64,000 nucleotides of DNA. Source: Lumbricus rubellus (taxonomy: Eukaryota; Annelida; Clitellata; Crassiclitellata; Lumbricidae). Position numbers and translations under genes: made by a program. The stretch lies in the NCBI GenBank assembly GCA_945859605.1, contig OX243825.1:25369713-25433712 (forward strand). The letters run 5' to 3'. Positions 53,581-64,000 of the stretch are shown here, piece by piece. The notes beneath the pieces are model-generated. The model was given only the letters and a program-made list of their open reading frames with translations. It was not told the DNA's origin and did no database searches. Every line of letters starts with the position of its first letter. Position 1 is the stretch's first letter.

Positions 53581-54310
53581 TTATTCGTTCCGAACTTTGG
53601 CGGCACAAAGGACGATTTGTCTCCATGTAGATCTCTGCTGCGCTGATCGAATCGCCTGCTCCATTGTCATCCCGGTCCATTCTTTCACATCGTCGATCCA
53701 CATCCTACGCGGTCTTCCACGTCTCCTCTTTCCCTCCGTTTCTCCCGTGATTATATCTTTCTCGAGACAGTTTTCCTTCCTCATGATGTGACCAAAGTAA
53801 CTTAGCTTCCTCCCTACCACCTCTCCCCACAGCCGTTCGCCACCCACCTCCTGTAGCACTTCCTCATTCCTTCTCTTAGCCGTCCACGGTATTCGTAATA
53901 CTCTTCTGTAAGATGTCGTTTCGAAAGCCTTTATTCTTCTCACCTCACTCTTCCTGTATGTCCACGACTCCGCTCCATATGTTGCAATTGGCCATATTAG
54001 CGTCCTCAGCAGTCGCAGTTTAGTTGGTATGGTGATGCCTCTGTTCTTCCACACCGTACTCATGCCTGACAATACTCCCTTCGCCATTCCCAGTCTTGCC
54101 CTTATATCCTCCTCACATCTTCCATCTACAGTTATTTGGGCTCCTAGATACTGCATCTTATCTACCTGTTGCAACACAACTCCCTCTACATAAATTTCGA
54201 TCGCACTGCCATCTGTAGTCATCACTTTCGTTTTTCCTTTGTTAAATATCAATCCATAGTTCTTCCCTGCATCCACCATCCTCTGTATCAGTTCCTGAAG
54301 CATGCATGCA
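53581..54310 (-). pseudogene. Non-LTR retrotransposon C-terminal ORF fragment, best-preserved copy
   Basis: A continuous minus-strand frame of about 240 codons: GLIFNKGKTKVMTT, KMQYLGAQITVDGRCEEDI, NRGITIPTKLRLLRTLIWP, YGAESWTYRKSE, YRRVLRIPW, RKLSYFGHIMR and RGRPRRMWIDDVKEW. The stop is followed immediately by a (GAC)n run. The N-terminal RT catalytic motifs are absent. The frame's first 30 codons are unrelated CATA-type repeat. It shows what is deleted in the copy at 109-616. Confidence 0.9.
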
Positions 54311-54794
54311 ATGAATTTCAACATGTATACAGCATGTATGCATGTCGCATATACATGTGTCTTGTACATATGTTTTTGCATATGCATGCGTTCGTGCAAT
54401 GTGATTCAACGCTTAGCAATCAACATATAGACATATAACAGACATATTATTCAGTGACGCGACGTTAACAGTGCAACAGGCTTTTAGATGGAATAAAATT
54501 TGATACAGTTTAGCATTGTAAAAAGGAGAGGACTACAGACAAAGAAAAAGGTGGAAAAGAACGAGGTGGAGGAGTAGGAGGAGGAAATGGAGGCGGAGGA
54601 GAAGGGATGAAGCCGACGTTGCACTTGTAATTATATATTGCAACCTCTTCCTCCTAGTTCTCCTCCTGCTTTTATACAAGTCGCACAGTAATAATGTTGT
54701 TCACACACACATAATACATAATAGTTGTTCACACTGTACATACATGTACATCACCTGTGGCAGACGATGTTGGGTAAACGAAAGAGTCCGTAGA

Positions 54795-54796
<2 letters not shown>

Positions 54797-54825
<29 letters not shown>

Positions 54826-54907
54826 CTTCTTCTTCTTCTTCTTCTTCTTCATTCATTCATTCATTCATTCATTCATTCATTCATTCATTCATTCATTCAT
54901 TCATTCA
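54797..54907 (+). repeat. (CTT)n followed by (ATTC)n
   Basis: About 18 CTT units then about 14 ATTC units. A perfect compound microsatellite. Confidence 0.95.
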
Positions 54908-55167
54908 AATCATGTATACAACACCAATTATACAACACACAGTTGCAACTCATCTCAGTTCGTTTCCTCTTCCGCTAATGCAGCCAATCAAGTTGAGACG
55001 TTCGTCACGGTGCTACAGATACATGTCTCTGAATGATGGACTCATGCCTCCGGCGTTGGTGAGAGGGGAAAGGGGAGAGCGGGCGCGAGGCTGGTAGGGG
55101 AGGAGGAGGGAAAGAGGAAACGGACAACTGGTCATCCATAAATGAAACCATAGTAATTATTGGCATA

Positions 55168-55168
55168 G

Positions 55169-55222
<54 letters not shown>

Positions 55223-55239
55223 GTCGTCGTCGTCGTCGT
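55168..55239 (+). repeat. (GTC)n microsatellite
   Basis: About 24 units with one interruption. Confidence 0.95.
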
Positions 55240-55602
55240 ATCCATTTTGTTCTGAAGATCAACTATTGCATCATGAAGACGGTGACAGTTCATTCAATAA
55301 TATTTTGTGCATCAAAATTATGCCTCCCTCCCTTCCTCCCTCGCTCCTTCCCTTCCTCCCTTCTTCCTTATCTTTCCCTCCTTCTTCTCTTTCGATGCTT
55401 GATCCTTCTTGTCTCCTCTTCAACACTGTCCAACTGCAGAATGCATATTATCTCTTCCAACCCTTCCACCGATGCAGCCCTCCACCCATCTCAGTCCTCT
55501 ATCTGCATGCTTCCCTTGCCCCCCGCAACCCAGCGCAGTACGCAACCAATGAGCATGGGGGAAGGGGCGACTATGCCAATCTCTGCCATGCATATAGGTG
55601 TC

Positions 55603-56062
55603 CGGACAATTCGGCGCCGGACAATTCGGAACCGGACAATTCGGAGTGCATGTAAAAATATTGCTCTTACGGCTATGCAACTTTTGTTTATCAATGGTAT
55701 GAAATATAATTATATGGCACCAAGCAAATATTGTCTGATCTTCTAAAATTTATCCATGCAATAACAGAAATAAGACACTGAAATTAGTAGTTAAATGCAG
55801 TAAATTACCAACTTATAGGCATCTCATTTAGATCAATGTAAGTTTCATACCTATAGGCCCATGGTTTTTTATGCCCGATATATAGTGAGGTGTCGGATTA
55901 ATATTAGTTTCGACAGTATACATTTTGGGTGATGGAGAAGTCCCATCACGAATTTGGGCTGCAAAGAATTGTTGGGTCCAAATTGTCCGGTTCCGAATTG
56001 TCCGGTGCGAATTGTCCGGTTCCGAATTGTCCGGTCCGAATTGTCCGGTCCGAATTGTCTGG
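55603..56062. mobile_element. Foldback element with CCGGACAATTCGG arms
   Basis: The left arm (55608-55645) has three CGGACAATTCGG units. The right arm (55975-56060) has six in reverse complement (CCGAATTGTCCGG). ATGCATATA occurs just outside the left arm and ATGCATATATGCA outside the right. The 330-bp core has no recognised gene. Confidence 0.7.
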
Positions 56063-56109
56063 GAACCATGCATATATGCACACCAGTGACAACAATTTGA
56101 AACCACTTT

Positions 56110-56725
56110 CCATATCTTATCCATATCTTATTCATATCTTATCCATATCTTATCCATATCTTATCCATATCTTATCCATATCTTATCCATATCTTATCCA
56201 TATCTTATCCATATCTTATCCATATCTTATCCATATCTTATCCATATCTTATCCATATCTTATCCATATCTTATCCATATCTTATCCATATCTTATCCAT
56301 ATCTTATCCATATCTTATCCATATCTTATCCATATCTTATCCATATCTTATCCATATCTTATCCATATCTTATCCATATCTTATCCATATCTTATCCATA
56401 TCTTATCCATATCTTATCCATATCTTATCCATATCTTATCCATATCTTATCCATATCTTATCCATATCTTATCCATATCTTATCCATATCTTATCCATAT
56501 CTTATCCATATCTTATCCATATCTTATCCATATCTTATCCATATCTTATCCATATCTTATCCATATCTTATCCATATCTTATCCATATCTTATCCATATC
56601 TTATCCATATCTTATCCATATCTTATCCATATCTTATCCATATCTTATCCATATCTTATCCATATCTTATCCATATCTTATCCATATCTTATCCATATCT
56701 TATCCATATCTTATCCATATCTTAT
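56110..56725 (+). repeat. 11-bp array CATATCTTATC, about 56 copies
   Basis: Near-perfect; one early unit reads TTCATATCTTA. It lies between two foldback elements. Confidence 0.96.
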
Positions 56726-56817
56726 AATCGTGCATTGACTGCAGCCATCGTCGTATTAATCAGATTTCGGATGATGTGCACGATACGACTAACCATAGCT
56801 ACCTACCGAGGGTTTGC

Positions 56818-57727
56818 GACGAACGCCCGATTGTCCAGGTCCCCGATTACCCTTTCCCCGAAACAAACTCCCCGATTACAAACTCCCCGATAGGCCCAAC
56901 ACCCCGACAGACCCAAGTCCCCGAATATGCAACTAATCCCAAGTCCCCGACAGGCCCAAGTCCCCGATTGGTGATTTAATCTACACGTAAGGCCATTTAG
57001 TGTCAGTCTGTATAGGCTTCATAATGTCGTTCACGCAGGCCTATTGCATGTCACTTGTTTAATGAAGGCGTATTCGTATCTATTTAATGAAACTTGGTAA
57101 CTTAATCTACACTTAGGCCTATAGAGTGCCCTGTTTGCAAATGCGGAAGATCAGATACAGCTGTTATTCCATGCGGGCACTGTGCATGCAGTTCTTGTAT
57201 TAATGTTCTTTGTGGCGCACCATCAACAAGGGGAATCAGCAAAACATGCCCAGTGTGCCGCAGTAATATAAGGGATATAATGCGCTTGCATTTTTGAAAA
57301 ACTTCTCAGCCTTAGCAAGTAGACAAGTAGAATATTTTGAAGTAGTTTGTGGACAATTCTCTTATAGCTGTCTTCTGAATTCAGCGTGCAGTAAGGAATT
57401 CAAATTACATATTGTTACACGTACACAAGTAAAAATATTATTTACATTAATCTAACTGGCTTTGCCTTTATTCAACTCTGTTTCCGTCTACCGATAAGGC
57501 CAAGACGATTGGTGTCACCCTCTTTAGCCTATACAGACTGACACTAAATAGTCTTACGTGTAGATTAAATCACCAATCGGGGACTTGGACCTGTCGGGGA
57601 CTTGGGATTAGTTGCATATTCGGGGACTTGGGTCTGTCGGGGTGTTGGGCCTATCGGGGAGTTTGTAATCGGGGAGTTTGTATCGGGGAAAGGGTAATCG
57701 GGGACCTGGACAATCGGGCGTTCGTCG
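56818..57727. mobile_element. Foldback element with CCCCGA-unit arms enclosing a RING exon
   Basis: Arms of about 200 bp, 56818-57017 and 57526-57727, are near-perfect inverse copies from CGACGAACGCCCGATTGTCC inward. Outer arm parts are tandem units of CCAAGTCCCCGA/CAAACTCCCCGA type; inner parts are unique (GATTTAATCTACACGTAA, AGTGTCAGTCTGTATAGGC). The 508-bp core holds the RING-finger frame at 57124-57297. Tandem-unit arms recall FB elements of Drosophila and TU elements of sea urchin. Confidence 0.8.
57124..57297 (+). CDS. RING-finger (C3HC4) C-terminal exon or fragment
   Basis: 57 codons, starting ECPVCKCGRSDTAVIPCGHC and ending CPVCRSNIRDIMRLHF and a stop. Spacing Cys-x2-Cys-x13-Cys-x-His-x2-Cys-x2-Cys, then Cys-x2-Cys, satisfies a C3HC4 RING, the usual catalytic module of E3 ubiquitin ligases. 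All eight zinc ligands are present. There is no ATG; the frame is open only from 57106. The preceding GGCCTATAG could be a splice acceptor, making this a last exon. It lies between the inverted arms of the foldback element. Whether it is transposon cargo, a captured host exon or an element-encoded domain cannot be told from sequence alone. Confidence 0.7.
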   Translation, partial: ECPVCKCGRSDTAVIPCGHCACSSCINVLCGAPSTRGISKTCPVCRSNIRDIMRLHF

Positions 57728-58460
57728 TGCTCCCCCTACCGACGGTACCGACCAACTTATTGCATGTCGCATGATGCATGATTGTGCAACTTCTCTGCAG
57801 TCTGAACATCTAGAGCCGCGCATCATTGTTGCTAATCAGTTGATATATCATGATGATAATTATTTATGTGTGAACAGTGACTGAGCTGATCAATGATCAT
57901 TCATTCACATGATGTGCAGTCTCGTTTTCGAAGGAATCACTCCACGACTCTATCTTCTATAATTTTTCATGACTTCGATTGCGCCATAATTAACCAGGTT
58001 ATGACGAGGTTACTGCAGCAGCCTTAGCTATTTCTGATGATATATATATCTATAGGTCTGCGTTTGACTGTGTGGACGATTCCATCCTTCTTTAGCGTCT
58101 CTCTACATTTTTTGGATAAATGATCGGTCTAGATTGACTTCGTTCATTCCTATTTTTGACCGCTCAAACTGTGTGGTTGTTGGGTCCTCTGCCCCCCCCT
58201 CCCAACGAGTCCTGGCATATGAGCTACATGTATGCTAACGATGCACTTGGGTAAGAGTAGAAGCTATAGTGAAGCTGCCACACTGCCCACATCTAGTGTA
58301 CGACATCAGCAGCATCGCACTCTCTGCAACGATTCATGATAAGTCATTCTGAAGAGATTTCTTATAATTATTCTATTGAAGCTTAAGCTTCAGTAGTTGA
58401 CATCTCCTACACCTGCATGAACCACCCACCCGATATACCTCCGACCCAACGCCTTCAAAG
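57728..58460. other. No gene recognised
   Basis: Unique-looking sequence; no domains, no terminal repeats. Confidence 0.5.
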
Positions 58461-58465
58461 GCCAC

Positions 58466-58508
<43 letters not shown>

Positions 58509-58690
58509 GATGATGATGATGATGATGATGATGACTGCGTATTACTGTGAACTTGTGAACTTGTGAGCTCGAGACTATATATATGAGACAGAAATGATCA
58601 TTCTCGATTTCTTCTTGTCCTCGTTTCGGAGAAAATTTGGACCACAGATATATGAATCGTCGACTCTTTAAAAAAAATTTTTTTTAGCAA

Positions 58691-58729
<39 letters not shown>

Positions 58730-58849
58730 CAACAACAACAGCAGCAGCAGCAGCAGCAACAACAACAACAGCAACAACAGCAGCAGCAGCAACAACAACA
58801 ACAACAACAGCAACAGCAGCAACAACAACAACAGCAACAGCAGCAATAG
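58466..58849 (+). repeat. (GAT)n and (CAG/CAA)n microsatellites
   Basis: (GAT)n at 58466-58530 and mixed CAG/CAA at 58687-58849. Minus-strand homopolymer frames (Leu, Ala, Cys) are artefacts. Confidence 0.93.
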
Positions 58850-59096
58850 GAGAGTCGCAATAATTGTGAAAGCCAAAGAACAAGTGTAGGGAAGAGGGGG
58901 GGGGGGGGTCGGTAGCGCATCAATGGATAGCGTGACGCTGGATACAATAATTAATTATAATTATTGTTGTTGTTGTTTGTTGCTCTATTTATTTTTGTCT
59001 GATTATAATCATTTCGATATCATGCGTCATTGCGTATAACGACGAAGATTTGGAATTCAGTTCACTGATTAATTATTTGCAGATGCATGTTGTTGT

Positions 59097-59477
59097 ATGT
59101 ATGCATGTATGTAAGTATGTATGTATGTATGTATGTATGTATGTATGTATGTATGTATGTATGTATGTATGTATGTATGTATGTATGTATGTATGTATGT
59201 ATGTATGTATGTATGTATGTATGTATGTATGTATGTATGTATGTATGTATGTATGTATGTATGTATGTATGTATGTATGTATGTATGTATGTATGTATGT
59301 ATGTATGTATGTATGTATGTATGTATGTATGTATGTATGTATGTATGTATGTATGTATGTATGTATGTATGTATGTATGTATGTATGTATGTATGTATGT
59401 ATGTATGTATGTATGTATGTATGTATGTATGTATGTATGTATGTATGTATGTATGTATGTATGTATGTATGTATGAC
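59097..59477 (+). repeat. (ATGT)n microsatellite, about 92 units
   Basis: Nearly perfect tetranucleotide array over about 375 bp. It lies 120 bp before the putative acceptor of the zinc-finger exon. Confidence 0.97.
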
Positions 59478-59596
59478 ATGTATGTATGCATTCATGTTTG
59501 TGTCTGCGTGTGTGTGTGTTTATGTGTCTGTCTGTCTGTCTACCTAGACATGTAGGTTTCTCTGACGTCTGGTTGTGTTCTTGTTCTGCTTTCCAG

Positions 59597-59742
59597 GCTC
59601 AAAGTGAAGTTTGACTGTTTGCATCGAACAACGAAAAGAAAAAGAAGGAAAAGAAAAAGGAAAAGAAGAAGGAGAAGGAGAAGAAGAAGGAGCGGAAAGG
59701 AAGAAGGAGCAGGAGGAGAAGGAGAAGGAGGAGGATTAGTAG
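59597..59742 (+). other. Probable 5' UTR part of the zinc-finger exon
   Basis: TTGTTCTGCTTTCCAG at 59581-59596 is a good splice acceptor. The sequence to the start codon is A/G-rich and ends with two TAG stops in frame with the ATG. Confidence 0.5.
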
Positions 59743-59820
59743 ATGGGTGATAAAGATGATGAGACAGCGGCGGTCAAGATGGAAGAAGAAGAATCTGTGA
59801 GGATTGCAATCATGGATGAT

Positions 59821-59852
<32 letters not shown>

Positions 59853-62399
59853 TGTCGACAGATCCACTGGCGATGATGACGACCTTCAACATCAGCAGCA
59901 TCAGCATCAACAGCAGCATCAGCATCAGCAGCATCAACAGGAGGCGAAAGACGTCGGTTGCGATGACGGAGCGACGAATGGAGGAGAAGGAAAAAAATTG
60001 TGTGTAGAGAAGGAGTCAAGGTCAACGAAGGTCATCGATGGAAAGACAATCGACGATGATTGTGTTTTGGATGAAAGAAGAGCAGCAGCAGATGGAATGG
60101 AAATCGAAGAAGAAGAAGAAGACATTGATATGACAATAGAGACAAAGGAAGAGGAGGGAAGGGAGGTATTGACGGCTGCTGGAGTAAGCAGTGGGTCATT
60201 TGTAGGTCAGCCGGGTGGGTTGGGTCAGCCGATGACATTGGGTCAACCGATGACATTGGGTCAACCGATGACATTGGGTCAACCGGTGGGGCTGGGTCAA
60301 CCGGTGGGGCTGGGTCAACCGGTGGGGCTGGGTCAACCGGTGGGGCTGGGTCAACCAGTGGGGCTGGGTCAACCGGTGGGGCTGGGTCAACCGGTGGGGC
60401 TGGGTCAACCGGTGGGGCTGGGTCAGCCGGTCATTCTCTTTGATCCGTCCAGTGAATTCATGAGTCTCGGTGGATCGGTTACTGACTGCATGTTGCTTGA
60501 GAATGCAGCATCATCATCGTCGTCGTCGTCGTGCAATGCAACTACAACAACAACAACAACATCATCATCGTCATCATCATCATCGAACATCATTCTCATT
60601 CGCAATGTCCATCAGCTAAACAGTCTCCAACACCAATTCGACTCATCTGTTGTTACATGCTGCGGAAGCACTGCAACAGTTTGCGACAACAACAACAAGT
60701 TGAGGTCAATTGGAGGTCAACAACACATCGCAGCTCTTCTTTCTCCCATCGGATCGAATCCTATGATGATGAAGATGATGATGATGATGAGTCCCACGGA
60801 GTGTCACGCGACAAACGACGACGGAGGAGGAGGGGAAAGAGAGGAAGGAGGAAGGGATGAAGGAGGAAGAGAGGAAGGAGGGATAGGGGGAGGAGGGACA
60901 GGAGGTGATCGTCTGTTGTGTGGGACGGTGATGACGTCAGACGGTGTTGGTGGTGGTGACGGTGTTGGTGGTGTTGGTGGTGATCGTGGTGATCCGCCGT
61001 CGTCGACTCAACGATCGTTGAGCACAGTTGAGCAGAGTCGTCATAGCGATCGTCTGCGAGCAAAGCATCAGCAGCAGCATCAGCAGCAGCAGCAGCATCC
61101 AGTCGTCGTCGCCGGGTCAAAGGCATGTGAGAGTCACCACCTCACTGCTACTGCTGGTGTTGGTGGTGATGGTGGTGGTGGTGTTGGTGGTGGTGGTGAT
61201 GGTGGTGGTGGTGATGGTGGTGGTGGTGGTGGTGGTGGTGATGGTGGATGGATGGTTGATTCGGTCGACATGGAAGAAGAAGACGACGACGGTGGTGGAA
61301 TCATCGTGACTTCCAACAACCGGAAAAGAAAGACGAACTCTTCTCGTCTGCCACCGATGATGATGACGACGACGACGACGACGACTGCACTAAAAGATGA
61401 AGATGATGGAGATGATGGAGATGATGAATTGAAATGTAAAAAGTCAACGTTGAAGTTGGATGAAAAGACGATGATGATCGTCTGCCACAAATCAGTTGAA
61501 GAAGTTGAAGAAGAACTGAATGATAAGAAGAAGAAGTTGTGTGACGTCATCATGCATGAGAAGAAGACTGAAGAAGGGACCAACGAGGGCGAGGAGGAGG
61601 AGGAGGAGGGACACTTCGCCACTAAGAGTGCGTTGACCGCCAGCCCCGTCCTCGCCCCCGCCCCCGCCCCCTCCCCCTTCCGCGCCCCCTCCTCTGCCTC
61701 ACAGTTTAATCCAAGGCATGTTGCTGCTGCTTCTGCTCCATCGTCATCATCATCATCATCATCTGTGAGGATACACACGTGTTCGACTTGCAATAAGGAC
61801 TTTACAACGGAGAAATACCTAAGCATGCACATGTCGCTACATAGTGGAGCGAGCAACAGCAGCAGCAGCAGCTACGCTTCTATTGCTCTGCTACAGTCGA
61901 CCGCTGGATTAGGGAGGACCGGGGTCGGGACTGGAAGCAGTGCATGCACCGCAGATCTTCCGATCCGAAGGACTAAGGCGACCAGTCCCGGATCGATGTC
62001 GCAGTGGACTTGCAAGATCTGCGAGAAGACATTTGCGCAGAACTCAAACTACAAGAACCACATTCGAACTCATTCGAACGAGCGACCGTTTGTCTGTGAG
62101 ATTTGTAGCATCGGTTTCAAGGAGCGATATCATCTGAAGAAGCACGTTCTTTTTAAACACACGACTCAGCTGAATGAGAAATGTCGCTTCTGCGAGAAAT
62201 GCTTCAAAGACTCGACGGCTGTACGCGCACACGAGCGCACGCACTCCGACCATAGACCTTACGCGTGCACGAGATGCGAGAAGACTTTCAAGACGAGCGA
62301 ATGTCTCTGGCATCATGAGAATCGCAGCAAAACTTGCGGCAAATCACTCGGTGAACTGCCACCACCTCATCCTCATCCTCATCCTCATCCTTCTCTTCA

Positions 62400-62438
<39 letters not shown>

Positions 62439-64000
62439 TCTTCCGAATTGCGGACCAGGTGGGAAGGGGCGAAATAGAGTAGGAGGAGGAGGAGGAGGAG
62501 GAGGAGGAGGAGGAGGATGCGTGCTCATTCATGTCCCCATGCACCAGCAGACACAACGACGACGACGACGCGACGATGTTCTGTCGACTGATGCAATGAT
62601 GACGACGACGACACTATCGTCACAACCAGCGATCAGTGGAAGAGAAGGAGGTGGAAGAGGAGGAGGAGGAGGAGGAGGATACAGTGGAGTAGGTGGTGGA
62701 GTAGGTGGTGGTGGAGAAGTCCATTTGAGAATGATGATGATGACGACAGGTCGTGAAGTCCAACCGATCTCCATCGTTTATCAGACGAAGACGGAGAATA
62801 CAACGGAGAATACGAGGGAGAATAGAAGTGAGAATACGAGGGAGAATACGAGGGAGAATACGAGGGAGAATACAAGTGAGATGATGAGGAAGCGGAGGAT
62901 GACGGGTACGGAGGAGGAGAGGACGACGGTGGTCGGCTGTCGTCGGTTGGATGACGACGTCAGTGCAGCAGATCGGAACGACGTTCGGTCGACAACAGAT
63001 CGTGGCTATGACCGTCGTCGGTCAGTTGGAGTTGCAATTGGAGTAGAAGGAGACGGAGGAGGAAGGAGGATAGGAGGAGAAGGAGAGGCAGAAAAAGAAG
63101 AGGAAGAGGGAGGAGGAGAAGTGGCCGGTGATGGCCGGACAGCAGCAGCAGCAGCAGCAGCAGATGCATCAGACAGCAAAAGAGAAGAGGAAGAAGATGA
63201 GGATGAGGATGAGGAAGATGAGGATGAGGTTGGTGTTGGTGGCGTTGAAGAAGAAGTGATCGCTGCCGTTAAGGTTGAAATGGAGATGAACATATTCGAC
63301 TACGATCTGACTGGAATTGCAACTTCGTCCGACTCATCACTTGACGACGAATTCTGTGAGGATGATGATGATGATGATGACGACGATGACGATGATGATG
63401 CAGCAGCTGAGATGAGTGCATCTTGCTATCAGCAGCAGCAGCAGTTGGTGATGTTGCAGCAGCAGAGGCTTCTGGCGCAGTCGCGAGCAGGAGGAGGAGG
63501 AGGAATAGGAAGAGGAGGAGGAAGAGGAGGCGGAGGACGGTTGGACTGTGGCCGATGTGGCAAGCAGTGCTCCACGCAGTCTGCTTATGAGAAGCATTGC
63601 AGTGTGCATAGCGAGGCGAGACCTCATCGTTGCGACGAATGTGACATCGGTTTCAAGCTGAAGGTGCATCTGAAGAAGCACAACTTGTATCGACACAGCG
63701 ACGAATATCCATGCGAATGCAGCATCTGCGGCAAACGATTCAAAGATTCGTCGGCCGTTCGTCTTCACGAGCGAATCCATTCAACGGAACGACCGTTCAA
63801 GTGTCACTGCGGCAAAGGATTCAAGACTCGTGAGAACCTCTGGGGACACAAACATCGAGGTCCATGCGATGCTGCCAACATCAAGACCACCTCATCCACA
63901 TCCGATGGCGGTGGCGATGGTGATGACTTCATTCTGCAGAATAACAATCATCATCCTCGCGTCTTTCATTCGGACATTGGACCGATCTGGGGAGTACCTC
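59743..64000 (+). CDS. Large C2H2 zinc-finger protein with duplicated four-finger module (3' end outside window)
   Basis: An open frame of 1,419 codons starts [17 protein letters not shown] right after in-frame TAG TAG and runs off the window. I do not recognise an orthologue. Fingers: one alone at 680-700 (CSTCNKDF...HMSLH); module A at 757-866 with C757/C760/H773/H777, C785/C788/H801/H806, C814/C817/H830/H834 and C842/C845/H858/C866; module B at 1269-1375 with the same four fingers in the same order (GFK...HLKKH, FKDS.AVR.HER.HS, FKT.E.LW.H) and the last again ending in Cys (C1354/C1356/H1369/C1375). Between them are His/Gln, hexapeptide LGQPVG (13 units, 155-232), Gly, Ser, Thr, Ala, Glu and Asp runs encoded by triplet repeats. 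Probably a nuclear DNA-binding regulator. The lack of introns is unusual only in length. Confidence 0.9.

Noticed and set aside
53581..54399. First 30 codons of the minus-strand frame (MHERMHMQKHMYK) as part of the LINE protein
   Set aside because: They derive from CATA-type repeats; LINE similarity starts only near LIQRMVDAGKNYG.
55929..56738. 269-codon plus-strand frame with repeated SYPYLIHILSI
   Set aside because: Translation of the 11-bp array; an 11-bp unit without stops stays open in all three phases.
59050..59555. Several 130-165-codon frames in both strands of Cys/Met/Tyr/Val or His/Thr/Ile repeats
   Set aside because: (ATGT)n has no stop in several frames; the same applies to 23714-24235 and 24236-24590.
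61134..61856. 240-codon minus-strand frame
   Set aside because: Shadow of the zinc-finger exon through triplet repeats; no domain.

Overview
The window is animal nuclear DNA, most likely from a marine invertebrate. It shows GT-AG spliced introns, a metazoan-type DHX8 gene, a long C2H2 zinc-finger gene, non-LTR retrotransposon remnants, tRNA-derived SINEs, many kinds of small inverted-repeat DNA transposon and very dense microsatellites. The palindrome TAGGCCTA recurs throughout. I cannot fix the phylum from sequence alone.

Left part (1-29.7 kb, minus strand). One gene fills it: the spliceosomal DEAH-box helicase DHX8 (yeast Prp22). I traced 20 coding exons from an ATG at 29658 down to 1728. 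Together they encode about 1,083 residues in one continuous frame; the last roughly 130 residues lie beyond the left edge. The order is an N-terminal helical region, an RS-like linker, an S1 RNA-binding domain, the two RecA-like lobes with motifs I to VI, and the start of the helicase-associated C-terminal region. Its introns hold transposon debris: TA-, TTAA- and 8-bp-duplication elements, SINEs, LINE tails, a 96-bp minisatellite and a G-run foldback element.

Middle part (29.7-59.6 kb). I recognise no complete gene. It is rich in microsatellites: an (ATG)n run of about 400 bp, (GACA)n, (TA)n, (TCTA/TCTG)n, (GTC)n, an 11-bp array of about 56 copies and (ATGT)n. It also holds a 3.8-kb hAT-type element with a perfect 8-bp target duplication (38723-42553), a PIF/Harbinger-like MITE, a 4.2-kb array of a 40-bp satellite (44182-48383) with internal long-range duplication, LINE pseudogenes, and foldback elements whose arms are short tandem repeats. 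One foldback element (56818-57727) encloses a short C3HC4 RING-finger exon. A TATA box followed by a strong GTGAGT donor at 43769 may be the first, non-coding exon of the gene at the right end.

Right part (59.6-64.0 kb, plus strand). A single uninterrupted coding exon starts at 59743, directly after two in-frame stops, and runs off the window after 1,419 codons. It encodes a low-complexity protein with one isolated C2H2 finger and two copies of a four-finger module, each ending in an unusual C2HC finger.

The two genes point away from each other and nothing links their functions. The strongest candidates for something undescribed are the G-run foldback elements, the RING exon inside one of them, the duplicated four-finger module, and the stem-loop tail shared by the LINEs and SINEs.
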